Positions 48,827 through 59,164 of a DNA stretch of 64,000 bases are shown here, one piece after another. The notes below the pieces were generated by a model, which was not told the origin of the DNA, made no database searches, and saw only the letters and a list, made by a program, of their open reading frames with translations. The position numbers were made by a program, and so were the translations under genes. Source of the DNA: Oenanthe sinensis (Eukaryota; Streptophyta; Magnoliopsida; Apiales; Apiaceae); NCBI GenBank assembly GCA_028671895.1, contig CM053809.1:5811501-5875500 (forward strand), in the 5' to 3' direction. Position 1 is the stretch's first letter; the number at the start of each line of letters is the position of its first letter.

Positions 48827-49297
48827 ATCTCCCACTTGTACTAGAGCCAATCTCTCATGTATCTAATACCCATGGAACTAGTATGACCTTCGTGCTTCTG
48901 CTGCGACAAAGCCTTAGTCAGTGGATCTGCAATGTTATCATTTTTATGCACTTTACATATATGTATATCCCCTCGATTATTAATCTTATTAATTAGGTGA
49001 TATCTCCTAAGTACATCCCCAAACAGCCTCCTTGGCTGCTTCGCAAGCATCAATATACTCAGGCTCTATTGTAGAATCAACAACTGTCTCAGCTGTGAAC
49101 CATTCCAGCATACAACATCTCCATTTAGACAAAACACAAATCCAGACTGAGAAATCGAATCATCCTTGTCTGTCTAGAATCTAGCGTCGGTGTAACCTTT
49201 TACTACCAGCTTATCTTCTCCTCCATATACCAAGAATTAATATTTAGTCCTCTTCAAGTACTTAAGAATATTCTTGACTGCTGTCCAGTGACCTTCA
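48827..49297 (-). pseudogene. 3' end of the second F copy (RNase H end)
   Basis: It repeats 41859-42329 with few differences, including the same RNase H deletion junction near 49005-49015. It stops abruptly after GACCTTCA at 49297, where unrelated AT-rich sequence begins. The missing part was lost or lies beyond the G/H insertions. Confidence 0.85.
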
Positions 49298-49733
49298 ATT
49301 TGCATACCTTATGTGCTATATTTCGATGTTATTTAGAAAAAATTAATTTCTAGTTTCAATTCTAAAAATAATTTCTAGCGAAGTAAGATGTATATATATA
49401 TATATATATATTATTTTCATATTAATGTGTGCATTGTCTGTACGTGCAATTCATGTTAATGCTAGATTGTCGCCAAATTGGGTTATAGCCGTTGGTGGCC
49501 AAATTGCAAACAAGCCACTGAATTTTGAAAATATTTACTAACGGTGTTATCACTCAAATTCACGGTAGTACACACTTTGCAATGTTTTGTAAACTTTAGG
49601 TACACAACTTGCTATTTTTAAAATTATAGCCACACATATTGCACCATAGCCAAACTTCAGCCACACACATTGTATTTTACTCTTTTTATTAATAAAAGTC
49701 ATACCGAATTTTATTAAAAAAAGTCATACAAAG

Positions 49734-49767
<34 letters not shown>

Positions 49768-50195
49768 AGTCCTACCGAACTCTTTAATAAAAGGTCATAC
49801 AGAGATTTATTTATATAAGTCATTATGATTTATTTAAATAAGTCATACCAAACTTTTATGAATAAAGGTCATACCGATTTTCTTTTAATAAGTCATTCTG
49901 ATTTATTTAATTAAAAGAAAATCCAGATATGACTTTAGAAAAGTCATACCGAATTCCAAATGTCATGCCCAACTTTTTAATAAGTCATACAAGTCTTATT
50001 TCTTGATAAATAAAGTCATAGTGGAAAAGTCATACTAGCTTTACAATCCTCTATAAATATGAGGTATCCGCTTCATATTTCGAAATAAAATTTATATTTC
50101 ATGATTAATTAAAATAATATTTTCTAAATCCGAAATACCGGGATAATTTATAGATATTATATTCAACCCCCCATCTACAATATCAGGGACCAACA
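49298..50195 (+). repeat. 5' LTR region of Sirevirus G
   Basis: The LTR end CAGGGACCAACA at 50184-50195, the preceding ATTCAACCCCCCATCTACAAT and a TATA box (CTATAAATAT, 50051-50060) are clear. The LTR start is not defined: no clean TG start and target duplication were found at the F breakpoint. Between 49690 and 50040 the motif AAGTCATACC or close variants repeats about ten times. TA microsatellites lie near 49390 and 49735. Confidence 0.7.
50051..50060 (+). promoter_or_regulatory. TATA box of the G LTR
   Basis: CTATAAATAT lies about 145 bases before the LTR end, a fitting place for the retroelement promoter. Confidence 0.55.
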
Positions 50196-50197
50196 AC

Positions 50198-50212
50198 TGG
50201 CATCAAAGCTGG
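50198..50212 (+). other. Primer-binding site of G
   Basis: TGGCATCAAAGCTGG follows the LTR end after two bases. It is a diverged version of the initiator-methionine tRNA match found in A (TGGTATCAGAGC). Confidence 0.75.
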
Positions 50213-50385
50213 TTGATATTTTTAATATCAGATCCGAACCAAAAATTCCGCAACATACAGATCTCAAAAATTATTTTTAATTCGAAATAATTTTTTTTTA
50301 CTAAAAAAATATTTTTGATCAAAAATTGTTTTCAGTCAAAAATTAAAATATTTTTTGAAACAATTAATTTTTAATCTTATTAAAG

Positions 50386-51560
50386 ATGATTACTCAGAAT
50401 GTGATTAGCATCGAAATTCCACAGTTCGACAGAGAACACTACAATATGTGGAAACACAAAATGCTACTGTTCATTGGGATTGCTAATCCCAAGTATGCAT
50501 TAATTATGGCTAAAGGTATTGAACCCCCTATAACAGTTATTCTCGAACATGAGATAGATGGGGTCGTAATTCCCGACAGACAGTTTCCGAAAAGTCTAGC
50601 AGACTATACAGAAGAAGAAAGAGAAGTTGTGTCCCTGGACAATAACCTTAAACTCATATTGATTGAATCTCTAGACTACGTCATGTACAATCATGTAGTC
50701 AACTGCAAAAATGCAAAACAGATCTGGGATACAATAGAGATTATCAACGAGGGAACTAATGAAGTAAAAGAGAATAGACTAGAAATCCTGACCCCCCAGC
50801 ATGAGCAGTTTAGATCCAACCCTGGTGAGGGTATCTCTGAGGTGTTTCAGAGACTAAATAAATTGATAAACGAGCTCAACATGAATGGATAGTACTATCA
50901 GAATCAGGAGGTACATAGGAAGTTTTTGTTAACCTTACCCGAGCATCTGGAACACAGGATCGCAGATATCCGGGAGTCTAGGGATATGAAGGAGGTAACC
51001 CTAGGAAGACTATACGGAGTTTTAAAGACTTATGAATTGGAACAGATCCAAACCAGAGAAATGTATGGGAGAGGTACGGTGATGAGTTCCTCTGAAGCTT
51101 TAATGGTAATAGCACCAGTGAAGGTAGAAGTGAAGGCTATTGCACCTTCTAACAGTTCAATGGAGTATGTGGTTCCAGAATTTGGACATACTTCTGACAA
51201 ACAAGAAGATGGTGAGTTCTACTCGTTGGAAGAACTAGATCAGCTAGAAGATGAATCTCTAGCTATGGTTGCCAGGAGGTTTGGAAACATGATATTCAGA
51301 AGAAACTCCTCATACAGAGTTAAGCCTAATTTTGGAAGGTTCCAAAAAGGAGGTTCTTCGATAATGACATCAAAAAGCGGTTAAAAGACCGGCTTAGTTG
51401 ATAGAAGAAAGTTTCGTTGCTTGAACTGCAATGAGCTAGGTCACTTTGCAACAGAGTGCAAGAAGCCTAAGAAAGGAAAGAAGAGAGAGTCTTACGAAGA
51501 GCTCAAGGAGAAGTATGATGATCTTGTGAAAAAACATCAAGGAAATTCCTATCTAGCAAA
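50386..51560 (+). pseudogene. gag of Sirevirus G
   Basis: Two long stretches in different frames (50386-50892 and 50926-51384) make up the capsid part. The first has IPQFDREHYNMWKHKM and ends at NELNMNG followed by TAG where Tyr-like sequence is usual. The second has LPEHLEHRI and LKTYELEQ. A zinc knuckle CLNCNELGHFATEC lies at about 51420-51463, in yet another reading context. The long gag with basic/acidic tail is typical for Sireviruses. The protein would form the virus-like particle but is broken here. Confidence 0.88.
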
Positions 51561-52220
51561 AGGCAAAAGATGAGATGACTCAGACAATGATGATGAGGAA
51601 GAGCTAGGAATCTTGCCCTTATGGCTTTATCCGAGGAATCACTGTCTCCCACACGACAAAGAGGAATAGATGTAAACCCTTCTTGCCCTGAAATGTTTGC
51701 ATTGCTAGGTAAAGAACTAGATGGTGAAAGAGATAACGTTAAGAAACTCAGACTCAAAATTAAAGATCTAACTGATGAGAATGAGGGTCTAAAATCCATA
51801 AAAAGAAAAAGTGACAAGATGACTGACAAGTTGACTAAGGACTTAGTTGTTCAAGTCAATAAAGTCAATTGTCATGTTAAAACTGAAACTAATCTCAGAA
51901 ACCAGATAGAGGAAGAAAAGAAAAAGTGTCTAGCATATAAAAATTTCTCATATATTATAAAGAACCTAGTTGACCAACAGGAGATAAAACGAAAAGTTGG
52001 AATAGGCTTCGAGTACAATAAATCAGTAGAAAAGCCAAGCAACATAACCCCTTTAAGATAAAGTGCTGAAGAAAGGGGTATCATACATGTTGTGAAAGAC
52101 ACACCGAAACCTCTTTTCATAACCCCTATAGCTGAACCAATCCTTGAGATCTCTATACTGATTGCATATGAAATGCAGTTAGAGGATCTCGAGGAAGAGA
52201 ATAAAATAGAGGAACATGCC
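51561..52220 (+). pseudogene. Coiled-coil extension between gag and protease of G
   Basis: An open frame 51621-52061 is rich in Lys/Glu/Leu heptads (LDGERDNVKKLRLKIKDLTD and on), predicting a coiled coil. Sirevirus gags are known for such extra C-terminal parts, in some cases shown to bind dynein light chain-like partners; no specific binding motif is evident here. It runs to a stop at 52059, and the same kind of sequence continues to about 52220 in another frame. Confidence 0.65.
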
Positions 52221-52482
52221 AAGGACATACAAGGAGTTAATGTCTAAAAAGAGAAGAGTGCACCTCAAACACCAGTGAAAGATGTGGGAACTTCTAAATC
52301 GCTCAATCCTGGTATAGGTGCTAAAGACTTAAAGAATAATGTGAACAGATTAAGGACATACAAAGAGTTAATGTCCAAAACGAGAAGATTGAACCTCATA
52401 CACCAGTGAAAGATGTGGGAACCTCTAAATCGCCCAATCCTAGTATAGGTGCAAAAGACTTAAAGAATAAAGTGAACAGACC
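52221..52482 (+). repeat. 131-bp tandem duplication in the G gag-pol linker
   Basis: AAGGACATACAAGGAGTTAA at 52221 and AAGGACATACAAAGAGTTAA at 52352 begin two copies with scattered substitutions. The 131-base period is not a multiple of three, so the duplication shifts the frame. Confidence 0.9.
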
Positions 52483-53110
52483 TAACACGTTTATTATTAG
52501 TAGGAATTGTAAAAACAAATTTCATTCTTCTGAGAATTTCAAATCTACTGATAAAATTGAAGTAGAATATGTTACGCCACCTATTGTTTTGAATAATATG
52601 CCTATTATTGATGCTTTCCATAAACCTTGTGGTATATTGAATTGTATGTTATGTGCTTTTAATGCTATGAATGCTTATTTTAAACGCATGATTGCTAAGA
52701 AAGATAACATGACACCTAGACAACACATCAATAATAAATTCGTAAAATCCAAGACTGCAACTCCTTCACCTGTTAAGATGGAATCATATATTCCTAAGTC
52801 TAAACAAAAAGTTGTTAAGACTGTTTATAAGAAGGGAGGTACAGTCAATGAGGATGATGCTGTTATTCGAAAGGGATCTGTTGTCAAAACTGACAAAGGT
52901 CAATTCTTTATGTATGCCGGACCCAATCAATTTTTGGCTCCGAAGACAAATTAATCCATTTGATTTATGCAGGGAGTTAAATAGGTAAACCAAGTTATAT
53001 GGATCCTGGATATCGGATCTTCAAGGCATATGACCGGAGATAGAGCCCTGCTATTAGACGTGTTTGATAGAGCTGGCCCAATCGTCACCTTTGGAGATAA
53101 CAACAAAAGG
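52406..53110 (+). pseudogene. gag-pol linker and protease of G
   Basis: The linker is open from 52406 to 52954 with a Cys-containing part (HKPCGILNCMLCAFNAMNAY) and a lysine-rich tail ending KGQFFMYAGPNQFLAPK. The protease follows in another frame: WILDIGSSRHMTGD at about 53002-53043 is the aspartic protease active site, with Ile where Ser or Thr is usual between Asp and Gly. It would process the polyprotein. A GVFGDN-type flap-like block (TFGDN) follows at 53090. Confidence 0.8.
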
Positions 53111-54300
53111 AATTACAACGGGATATGAAAAGTTAAATACTGGGAATGTTATCAATGAAAACGTCTCTTTAGTGGAATGAATTAAGCACAATCTACTCAG
53201 CGTTGGTCAATTCTGTGATAAAGGATACAAAGTAAACTTTATCAAGGAGAAATGCTTAATAGCTCATTCTAAAGATGACAAACTGGCCTTACGTGGAGTA
53301 AGGAAAGGAAACTTATACGTATCCGATCTCAATTCCAGAACTGAAGATGAAGCAAACTGTTTCTATTCAAAGGCTTCATCAGAAGAAAGCTGGCTATGGC
53401 ACAAAAAACTCTCACATCTGAACTTCAAAACAATGAATTCTTTTCTCAAGAGGGATTTGGTGAGAGGACTGCCTCAGATGGAATTTATACAAGAAGAATT
53501 GTGTGAGGCATGTCAGAAAGGGAAGTCGAAGAAAGCAAGTCACAGAGGCACAGACACTTCAAACATCACTGAACCACTTCAACTCCTACACATGGATTTA
53601 TTTGGTCCAGTAAATATAATGTCTATGTCAAGGAAGAAATACGCCTTAGTGATTGTGGATGACTTCACAAAGTACATGCGGGTTTTATTCTTGAACTCTA
53701 AAGATGAAACTCCACATTTGGTGATTGATCATGTAAAAGCTGATTGAGTTAGATTAAAAGTTACCGGTCCGGGTAATCAGATCATATAATGGAACAGAAT
53801 TCAAAAATGAAATTCTGAATAACTTTTGCTCAGACAAGGGGATAACAAGATAATATTCAGCACCAAGGACTCCGCAACAAAACGTAGTTATAGAGAGGAA
53901 AAACAGAACCCTGATTGAAGCGGCAAGAACTATGCTAAGTGAATCAATGTTATCTATCTACTTCTGGGCTGAAGTGGTAAACACAACATGTTATACCTAG
54001 AATCGAACTCTGATCAACAAAGATCATATGAAGACTCCCTATGAATTAATGGATGGCAAGAAACCTATTCTAAAGTACTTTCTTGTATTTGGAGCCAAAT
54101 GTTATGTGCTAAAGGATGGAGATAAACATCGTGGCAAGTTCGAGGCCAAGGCACATGAAGCTATTTTTGTCGGATATTTAAGAAGAGCATATAAGGTGTA
54201 CATAATTGATTAACACCAAGTAAAAGAAAGTGTCAATGTTCTGATGATACTAAACTCTCAAGTATCCAAACTAAAGATTCTTCTTAGTCATTAAAATTTT
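53111..54300 (+). pseudogene. Integrase of G
   Basis: The zinc region is SWLWHKKLSHLNFKTM near 53388 with CEACQKGKSKKAS near 53506. The core begins LLHMDLFGPVN near 53586 (first Asp) and VIVDDFTKYMRVLFL near 53651. A stop at 53745 interrupts it. TPQQNVVIERKNR near 53869 keeps the last acidic region, and an open stretch 54028-54213 covers TPYELMDGKKP, a FGAKCYVLKDGD block and FEAKAHEAIFVGY. All catalytic contexts are visible but the frame is broken several times. Confidence 0.88.
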
Positions 54301-55620
54301 ATAATTATCCAGACTCACATTTTGATGACGAAGAAGAACCTGAGGTTGCAGCAGGAAATGATGATGATAATAATGATAATGATCCAGGTAATAGTGGTGG
54401 AAACAATGGTAACACCGGAGATACTACTAATACCAGTGGTGGATCAACAAGTCAACCTAGCAGCAACTCAGGGGGATGAAGGATCAACTGACAGAACACA
54501 ACATCACAATGAATTTCGAGGCGAATCATCAAGATCAAACCTTCTAAGGGAAAGGATGTGGAACAGAGATCATCCTTTTGAATTGATCATAGGTGATCCA
54601 TATGTTGGAGTTAGGACCAGAAGTGCAACTTCAAATGAATGTTTATTTTCAATTTTCTATCTCAAGAAGAAGCAAAGAAGATTGAAGATGCATTAACTGA
54701 TCCAGATTGGGTTCTTGCCATGCAAGAAGATCTCAATCAGTTCGAAAGACAAGAAGTCTAGACACTAGTACCCAGGCCTAAAGATAGATCTGTTATTGGC
54801 ATAAAATGGGTATACAGGAACAAGTTAGATGGTGATGGCATTGTTACAAGGAACAAAGCCAGACTGATGGCAAAGGGTTGCTCTCAAGAAGAGGGAATTG
54901 ATTATGACGAGACCTACGCACCAGTTGCAAGACTTGAAGCCATCAGGATATTCCTGGCATTTGCAACACATTCTAATTTTAAAGTCTATCAAATGGATGT
55001 GAAGAGTGTATTTCTGAATGGAGAGTTGGAAGAGGAAGTATATGTAGAACAACCCCTGGCTTTGAAAATCCAGAGTTTGCTGATTTTTTGTATTTTCTAT
55101 TCAAAGCTCTCTATGGGTTCAAGTAAGCACCAAAGACAAGGTATGACACTCTCTCTGTATTTTTACTTGAAAATGGTTTCATTAGAGGTGTCATAGATAA
55201 AACTCTCTTTTATAAATTGCATGAAAAAGATATGATATTTGTCCAAGTTTATGTTGACGATATTATATTTGGTTCTAGTAACGAAAACTTTTACAAAAGA
55301 TTTGCTAAGTTAATGCAGAGCAGGTATGAAATGAGCATGATGGGTGAGCCGTCATTATTCCTTGGATTGCAAGTAAAACAAAAGGAAGATGGGATTATTA
55401 TTTTCCAATCAAAGTACGTAAGGGATCTTCTCAGAAAATACAGTCTAGAAGATTCTTCACGGGAAAAACCCCCAATGCCAACAACCACCAAGCTTGAAAA
55501 AGATGAAACTGGTAAGAAAGTTGACATCACAAGCTACAGAGGTATGATAGGCTCATTACTATATCTAACTGCTAGTAGACCCGATATAATGTTTGCAAAA
55601 TGCTTATGAGCAAGGTTTCA
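54301..55620 (+). pseudogene. Reverse transcriptase of G
   Basis: The sense frame shows IGIKWVYRNK near 54798, KARLMAKGC-like (with the ARL altered) near 54858, EGIDYDETYAPVARLEAIRI, VYQMDVKSVFLNGELEEEVYV and YVDDIIFGSSNE near 55250, the catalytic box with the GSSNE tail typical of the SIRE lineage. YRGMIGSLLYLTASRPDIMF closes the domain near 55540-55600. A frameshift near 55060-55200 breaks the thumb-side connection. It would copy the RNA to cDNA. Confidence 0.92.
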
Positions 55621-56194
55621 ATCTGATCCTAGGGAATCTTATCTTATAGCCGTAAAATAGATTTTTGGATATCTGAAGGGTACACCAAATCTTGAAATTT
55701 AATACCCTAAAGATACAAGTTTTGACCTAATAGGCTATACAGATTCAGATTATGCAGGGTGCAGGATGGACAGGAAAAGTACGTTTGGAAGCTGTCAGTT
55801 TCTAGAAAGTCGGTTGATCTCCTTGTACAGCAAGAAATAGCACGTAGTGTCTACCTCGACAGCCGAAGCAGAATATATTGCGACAGGCAGCTGTTGTGCT
55901 CAGATCTTGTGGATAAGGAATCAGCTAAATGATTATGGACTTGCGTTGAACAAAATTCCTATTTTCCACGATAACACAAGTGCTATAACTATTTCCAACA
56001 ATCATGTACAACATTCACGAACCAAGCACATTGAAATAAGGTATCACTTTATCTGAAAGCATGTCATGAACGGAACTGTGGTGCTACATTTTGTACCTAC
56101 AGAAGATCAAATAGTCGACATCTTCACGAAATCACTTGATGAATCCACTTTCTCAAAGTTGGTTAGTGAACTAGGGATGTTAAACAATGGCTAA
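55621..56194 (+). pseudogene. RNase H of G
   Basis: The domain is close to complete: YTDSDYAGCRMDRKST near 55737 (Asp), STSTAEAEYIATGSCCAQ near 55850 (Glu), IFHDNTSAI near 55963 (Asp) and RTKHIEIRYHFI near 56020, then TGA and the tail with IFTKSLDESTFSKLVSELGM ending at TAA 56192. The acidic sites lost in C and F are present here. Stops near 55610 and 55838 remain. Confidence 0.9.
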
Positions 56195-57122
56195 TTTTTG
56201 ATTGCTAAGAATTAATTTAAGCTCATAAATATTAAATTTTAATATTTAAAGAAGTTATGAGACTTGAATTAATAAAATCGTTGGACTTATGAATTTTTGG
56301 AAAATTATCTTAAGATTAAATTAATATTCTTAATAGATAATTATTTCAATTATAGCAAAGTACTTATATTTAATTTAAGCATTTATAAGCATTTATGTAA
56401 ATTAATAAATATTTATTAGTATGTAAATTATTGTCATTTATCATATAGTTTCTAAATAATAATTGCTTGTCAATGTTTATTTTATTATTATTCTATTATA
56501 TATTATTATTCTATATTAGTCCAGCATGACTTATTTTTAAAAAAAATTGGCATGACTTTTTATTTATATAAAAAGTCATACCGAGTTTTAACACAAATAA
56601 GTCATACTGAGCTTTATGTATTATTCTATTTTTCTAATTAAATTAGTATGACTTTTTAAAAGCCATACTGAGAATTACTTGTTATTTAAAAGTCATTTTG
56701 AATTTTTAAAAATGTCATATTCAACTATTCAACAGATATATACATGATATACACAATTGTTCAACAGTTATTTGTTAAAAATCAATTGTTTATCTTCTAA
56801 ACAACTAAATCAGTTTATTGTTCTTGATTGATTACAAGCTTTGCTTGCTTATTCTGATAAAAATGATTAAAAGCAACGAAACTCTGCCCGATTTTTGTTA
56901 AAGTCGAACTGACTTATCTTTTTATTGGACAAAATCGAAGCTACTAGTGATTTTACTGATTAGAAGACTGTTGTGTAGTATTGACTGATTAAAATCGACT
57001 TAAAGATTAATAGCAGTTACGGTTTATATATATATTTTAATTTTCGAATTCTGGTCTTGTAATTTTTATTTTACTGTTTTATTGCACCTTGTAATTTAAT
57101 ATTTGTAATAGTTTAAATTAAA
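56195..57122 (+). other. Spacer between pol and the envelope-like ORF of G
   Basis: It is AT-rich without coding capacity. At 56520-56720 it carries AGTCATACC/GGTATGACT units in both orientations, like the 5' LTR. One hairpin is perfect: ATGACTTTTTAT (56552-56563) against ATAAAAAGTCAT (56568-56579) with a 4-base loop. Another near 56648-56670 has one mismatch. Confidence 0.75.
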
Positions 57123-59164
57123 ATGGCTGGAAATTGTGAAATTGTGATGACAAATTTTGTAGAATTTTTTAATTCAGTGAATTGCTCAATTGAGAGGTTT
57201 AGGCCGTGGATCATATTTTTAAATGAGCATTCACTAATTAGAACTAGAATTACTTTGGACGCCCCATTACAAGTGTTAGCACTTAGGGAACTGTACTCTA
57301 CAGCAAGGAACAAAACTGTATCTACAAGAGTGCAATTCTCATTCACCATTGGAGAACGTGAGTACATGGTGACTGAAGATGATGTGAACAGGATTCTAGG
57401 GTTCCCGACTAGAGACTTTGTTGACCCACCAACTGTACCAGAGATACTTGAATTTTTCAATGTTATTCAGTATCAAGGTGAGATAAATCTGGTAAAGATG
57501 TCGAAAGCCAAGTTGGTGAGCGAGTGAGACTACTTCTTTGACACTCTAGCCAAAGTATTTTCACCCACTGCAAAGAAAAACTTCAGCAGTATTTCTTCAC
57601 TACTTCAGACAATTGGGTATTCTGTGGCCCATAACCGGAGGATTAATTTCGGGAAGTTAATTTTGAAAGATATTATAAGGAAAATGGGAATGCCAGAAAG
57701 CATTGAACAAAATGTGCAAGTCTACTATTCAAGGTTCCTAATGTTATTCATGAATAATCTTTTGTCAGATGAAGATAAAGAGCTGTTCCAGAATAGTCTT
57801 GTCGAAGTATCTCCAACTCCTCAAAGAAACTTATTTTCCAGGCTCAACAATAATCCAAAGTTTTAAGATGTGTCAGTGGTAAGATCAACATATATGGGAG
57901 AGATCATAGATCAAATTGTAAATTCCGTACTGGCTCAACAACATCAGCACGAGCTAGAGCAAACTCTAGATCCAATACCAATGGAAGTTGAAACCTTTGC
58001 ACAGCTTTTACTTGAAGCTGCTCAACATGCAGAACATGAGGTAGAGGTACAACAGGTAATAATTCACACTTTAGCTTCCAATTTCCTACCTATAAATATA
58101 AGTAATATTACTTTAAATATATATGTGGCAGACTATGATTGTGGTCTTCCACTTCAGGACTTCAGCTATGAACCTGACAACACACAGGTTCAATCTCAAG
58201 CTGAGATAGAGCCCCAAAAAGTTTTTCCTTCTTTAACCTCACTGAGTCTAATCAGAAAAAGGAAGAAACCAGTTAGAAAAGTAAGAGGTAGAAGTGTCAC
58301 AATTAGTGAACCCGCAGCTCTGTCTCCACCAACAAAAAGATCTAAATCTCAACCCGAGGTAATTGTAGATTCATCTTTTTCCTCTCAATGGGAAATGGAC
58401 TTTGAAACGGCCATACAAAATTCTCTAGATACACTCGATCAAACGGGTACTTCTATTCGCCGTTCAGCCGCGACAATAGATGAAGAGTCCCGCACACTGC
58501 TAGCGCTCACACTAGCAGGACCTCCACTTGCAGAAACACAATCAGGAGAGGGCATAGTAGATGGTCAAAATGTTTTTAATGAAAACCTGTCAGATGCCAT
58601 ATTTATAGTGGACCAAGACATTTTTGATGCAGTGCAACGTCAATTGCCACCACAGGTATTAAGGGGAACCACAGACTCTAATGAGCCACTCAATACATTG
58701 TCTAAGGTGGTGACCCCTAGATTTCTTACATCCTGTTCTTTTAAAAGAAGGTCTCGAATCCACTGGTGGAGTTGAGAGGCAACCACTCTTTAGAGGGAGA
58801 TGAGACTCCATTCACGGAGTAGCTACGTCAGTAGCGGAGCCTCTTCAAGTTAATCTTGTTGAGGACGCACCTTCATTAGAATCAGAAGAGCATTACGACT
58901 TTTCAAAAGCTATTATATTATATATAGGTACTGCAACGGACTTTGGAAAGGAGCAAAACATGAGTGAAGTGAGGCAAACACCGAGCGAAATACATGCACA
59001 TAGTTTATAATCAAACAAGAGTGCAAGCAAGGTGAGTGCACACACACATAGTGAACTTTTATCTAAAATGGAAGTTCTTTAGAGGGAAACACCGATTGTT
59101 CAGGCTGAGTTGGCCAAAGAAAAAGCACATGCAGTAACCAATTGTGCCTCTATAACACAACAAC
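57123..59164 (+). pseudogene. Envelope-like ORF of Sirevirus G
   Basis: From ATG 57123 one frame runs to 58775 with only two premature stops (TGA 57525 and TAA 57864), each one C-to-T step from a sense codon, then a frameshift near 58730. Sense continues in the next frame to 59164, where H cuts it. The N-terminal 250 residues have the FTIGEREYMVTEDDVNRILG block, then YFFDTLAKVFSPTAKKNFSS, and IGYSVAHNRRINFGKLIL before YYSRFLMLFMNNLL. This pattern matches the plant transposon protein domain that occurs in Sirevirus third ORFs. The middle is Ser/Pro/Lys-rich with KRKKPVRKVRGR, nuclear-signal-like. A coiled-coil-like Glu/Lys/Ala stretch comes at the end (about 59050-59160). No clear transmembrane helix or signal peptide is seen, so envelope is only a positional name. 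Confidence 0.8.

Larger units (their letters stand above)
40259..49297 (-). mobile_element. Copia F: LTR-internal-LTR-partial internal tandem
   Basis: Two LTRs (40259-41858 and 47226-48826) flank a full internal region. The same internal 3' end (polypurine tract plus RNase H end) follows again after the second LTR at 48827-49297. Two copies therefore share the middle LTR head to tail, as expected after recombination between LTRs of neighbouring copies. The left flank TGTGT (40254-40258) has no partner in the window. The right copy is cut at 49297 where G-related sequence begins. Frames are better kept than in C but broken in gag, protease, reverse transcriptase and RNase H. Confidence 0.85.

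Noticed and set aside
54322..54696. 124-codon ORF rich in Met/Ile
   Set aside because: It is an out-of-frame reading of the Asn/Asp/Gly-rich linker between integrase and reverse transcriptase of G.
57113..57460. Minus-strand 115-codon ORF
   Set aside because: It is the antisense shadow of the envelope-like ORF of G.
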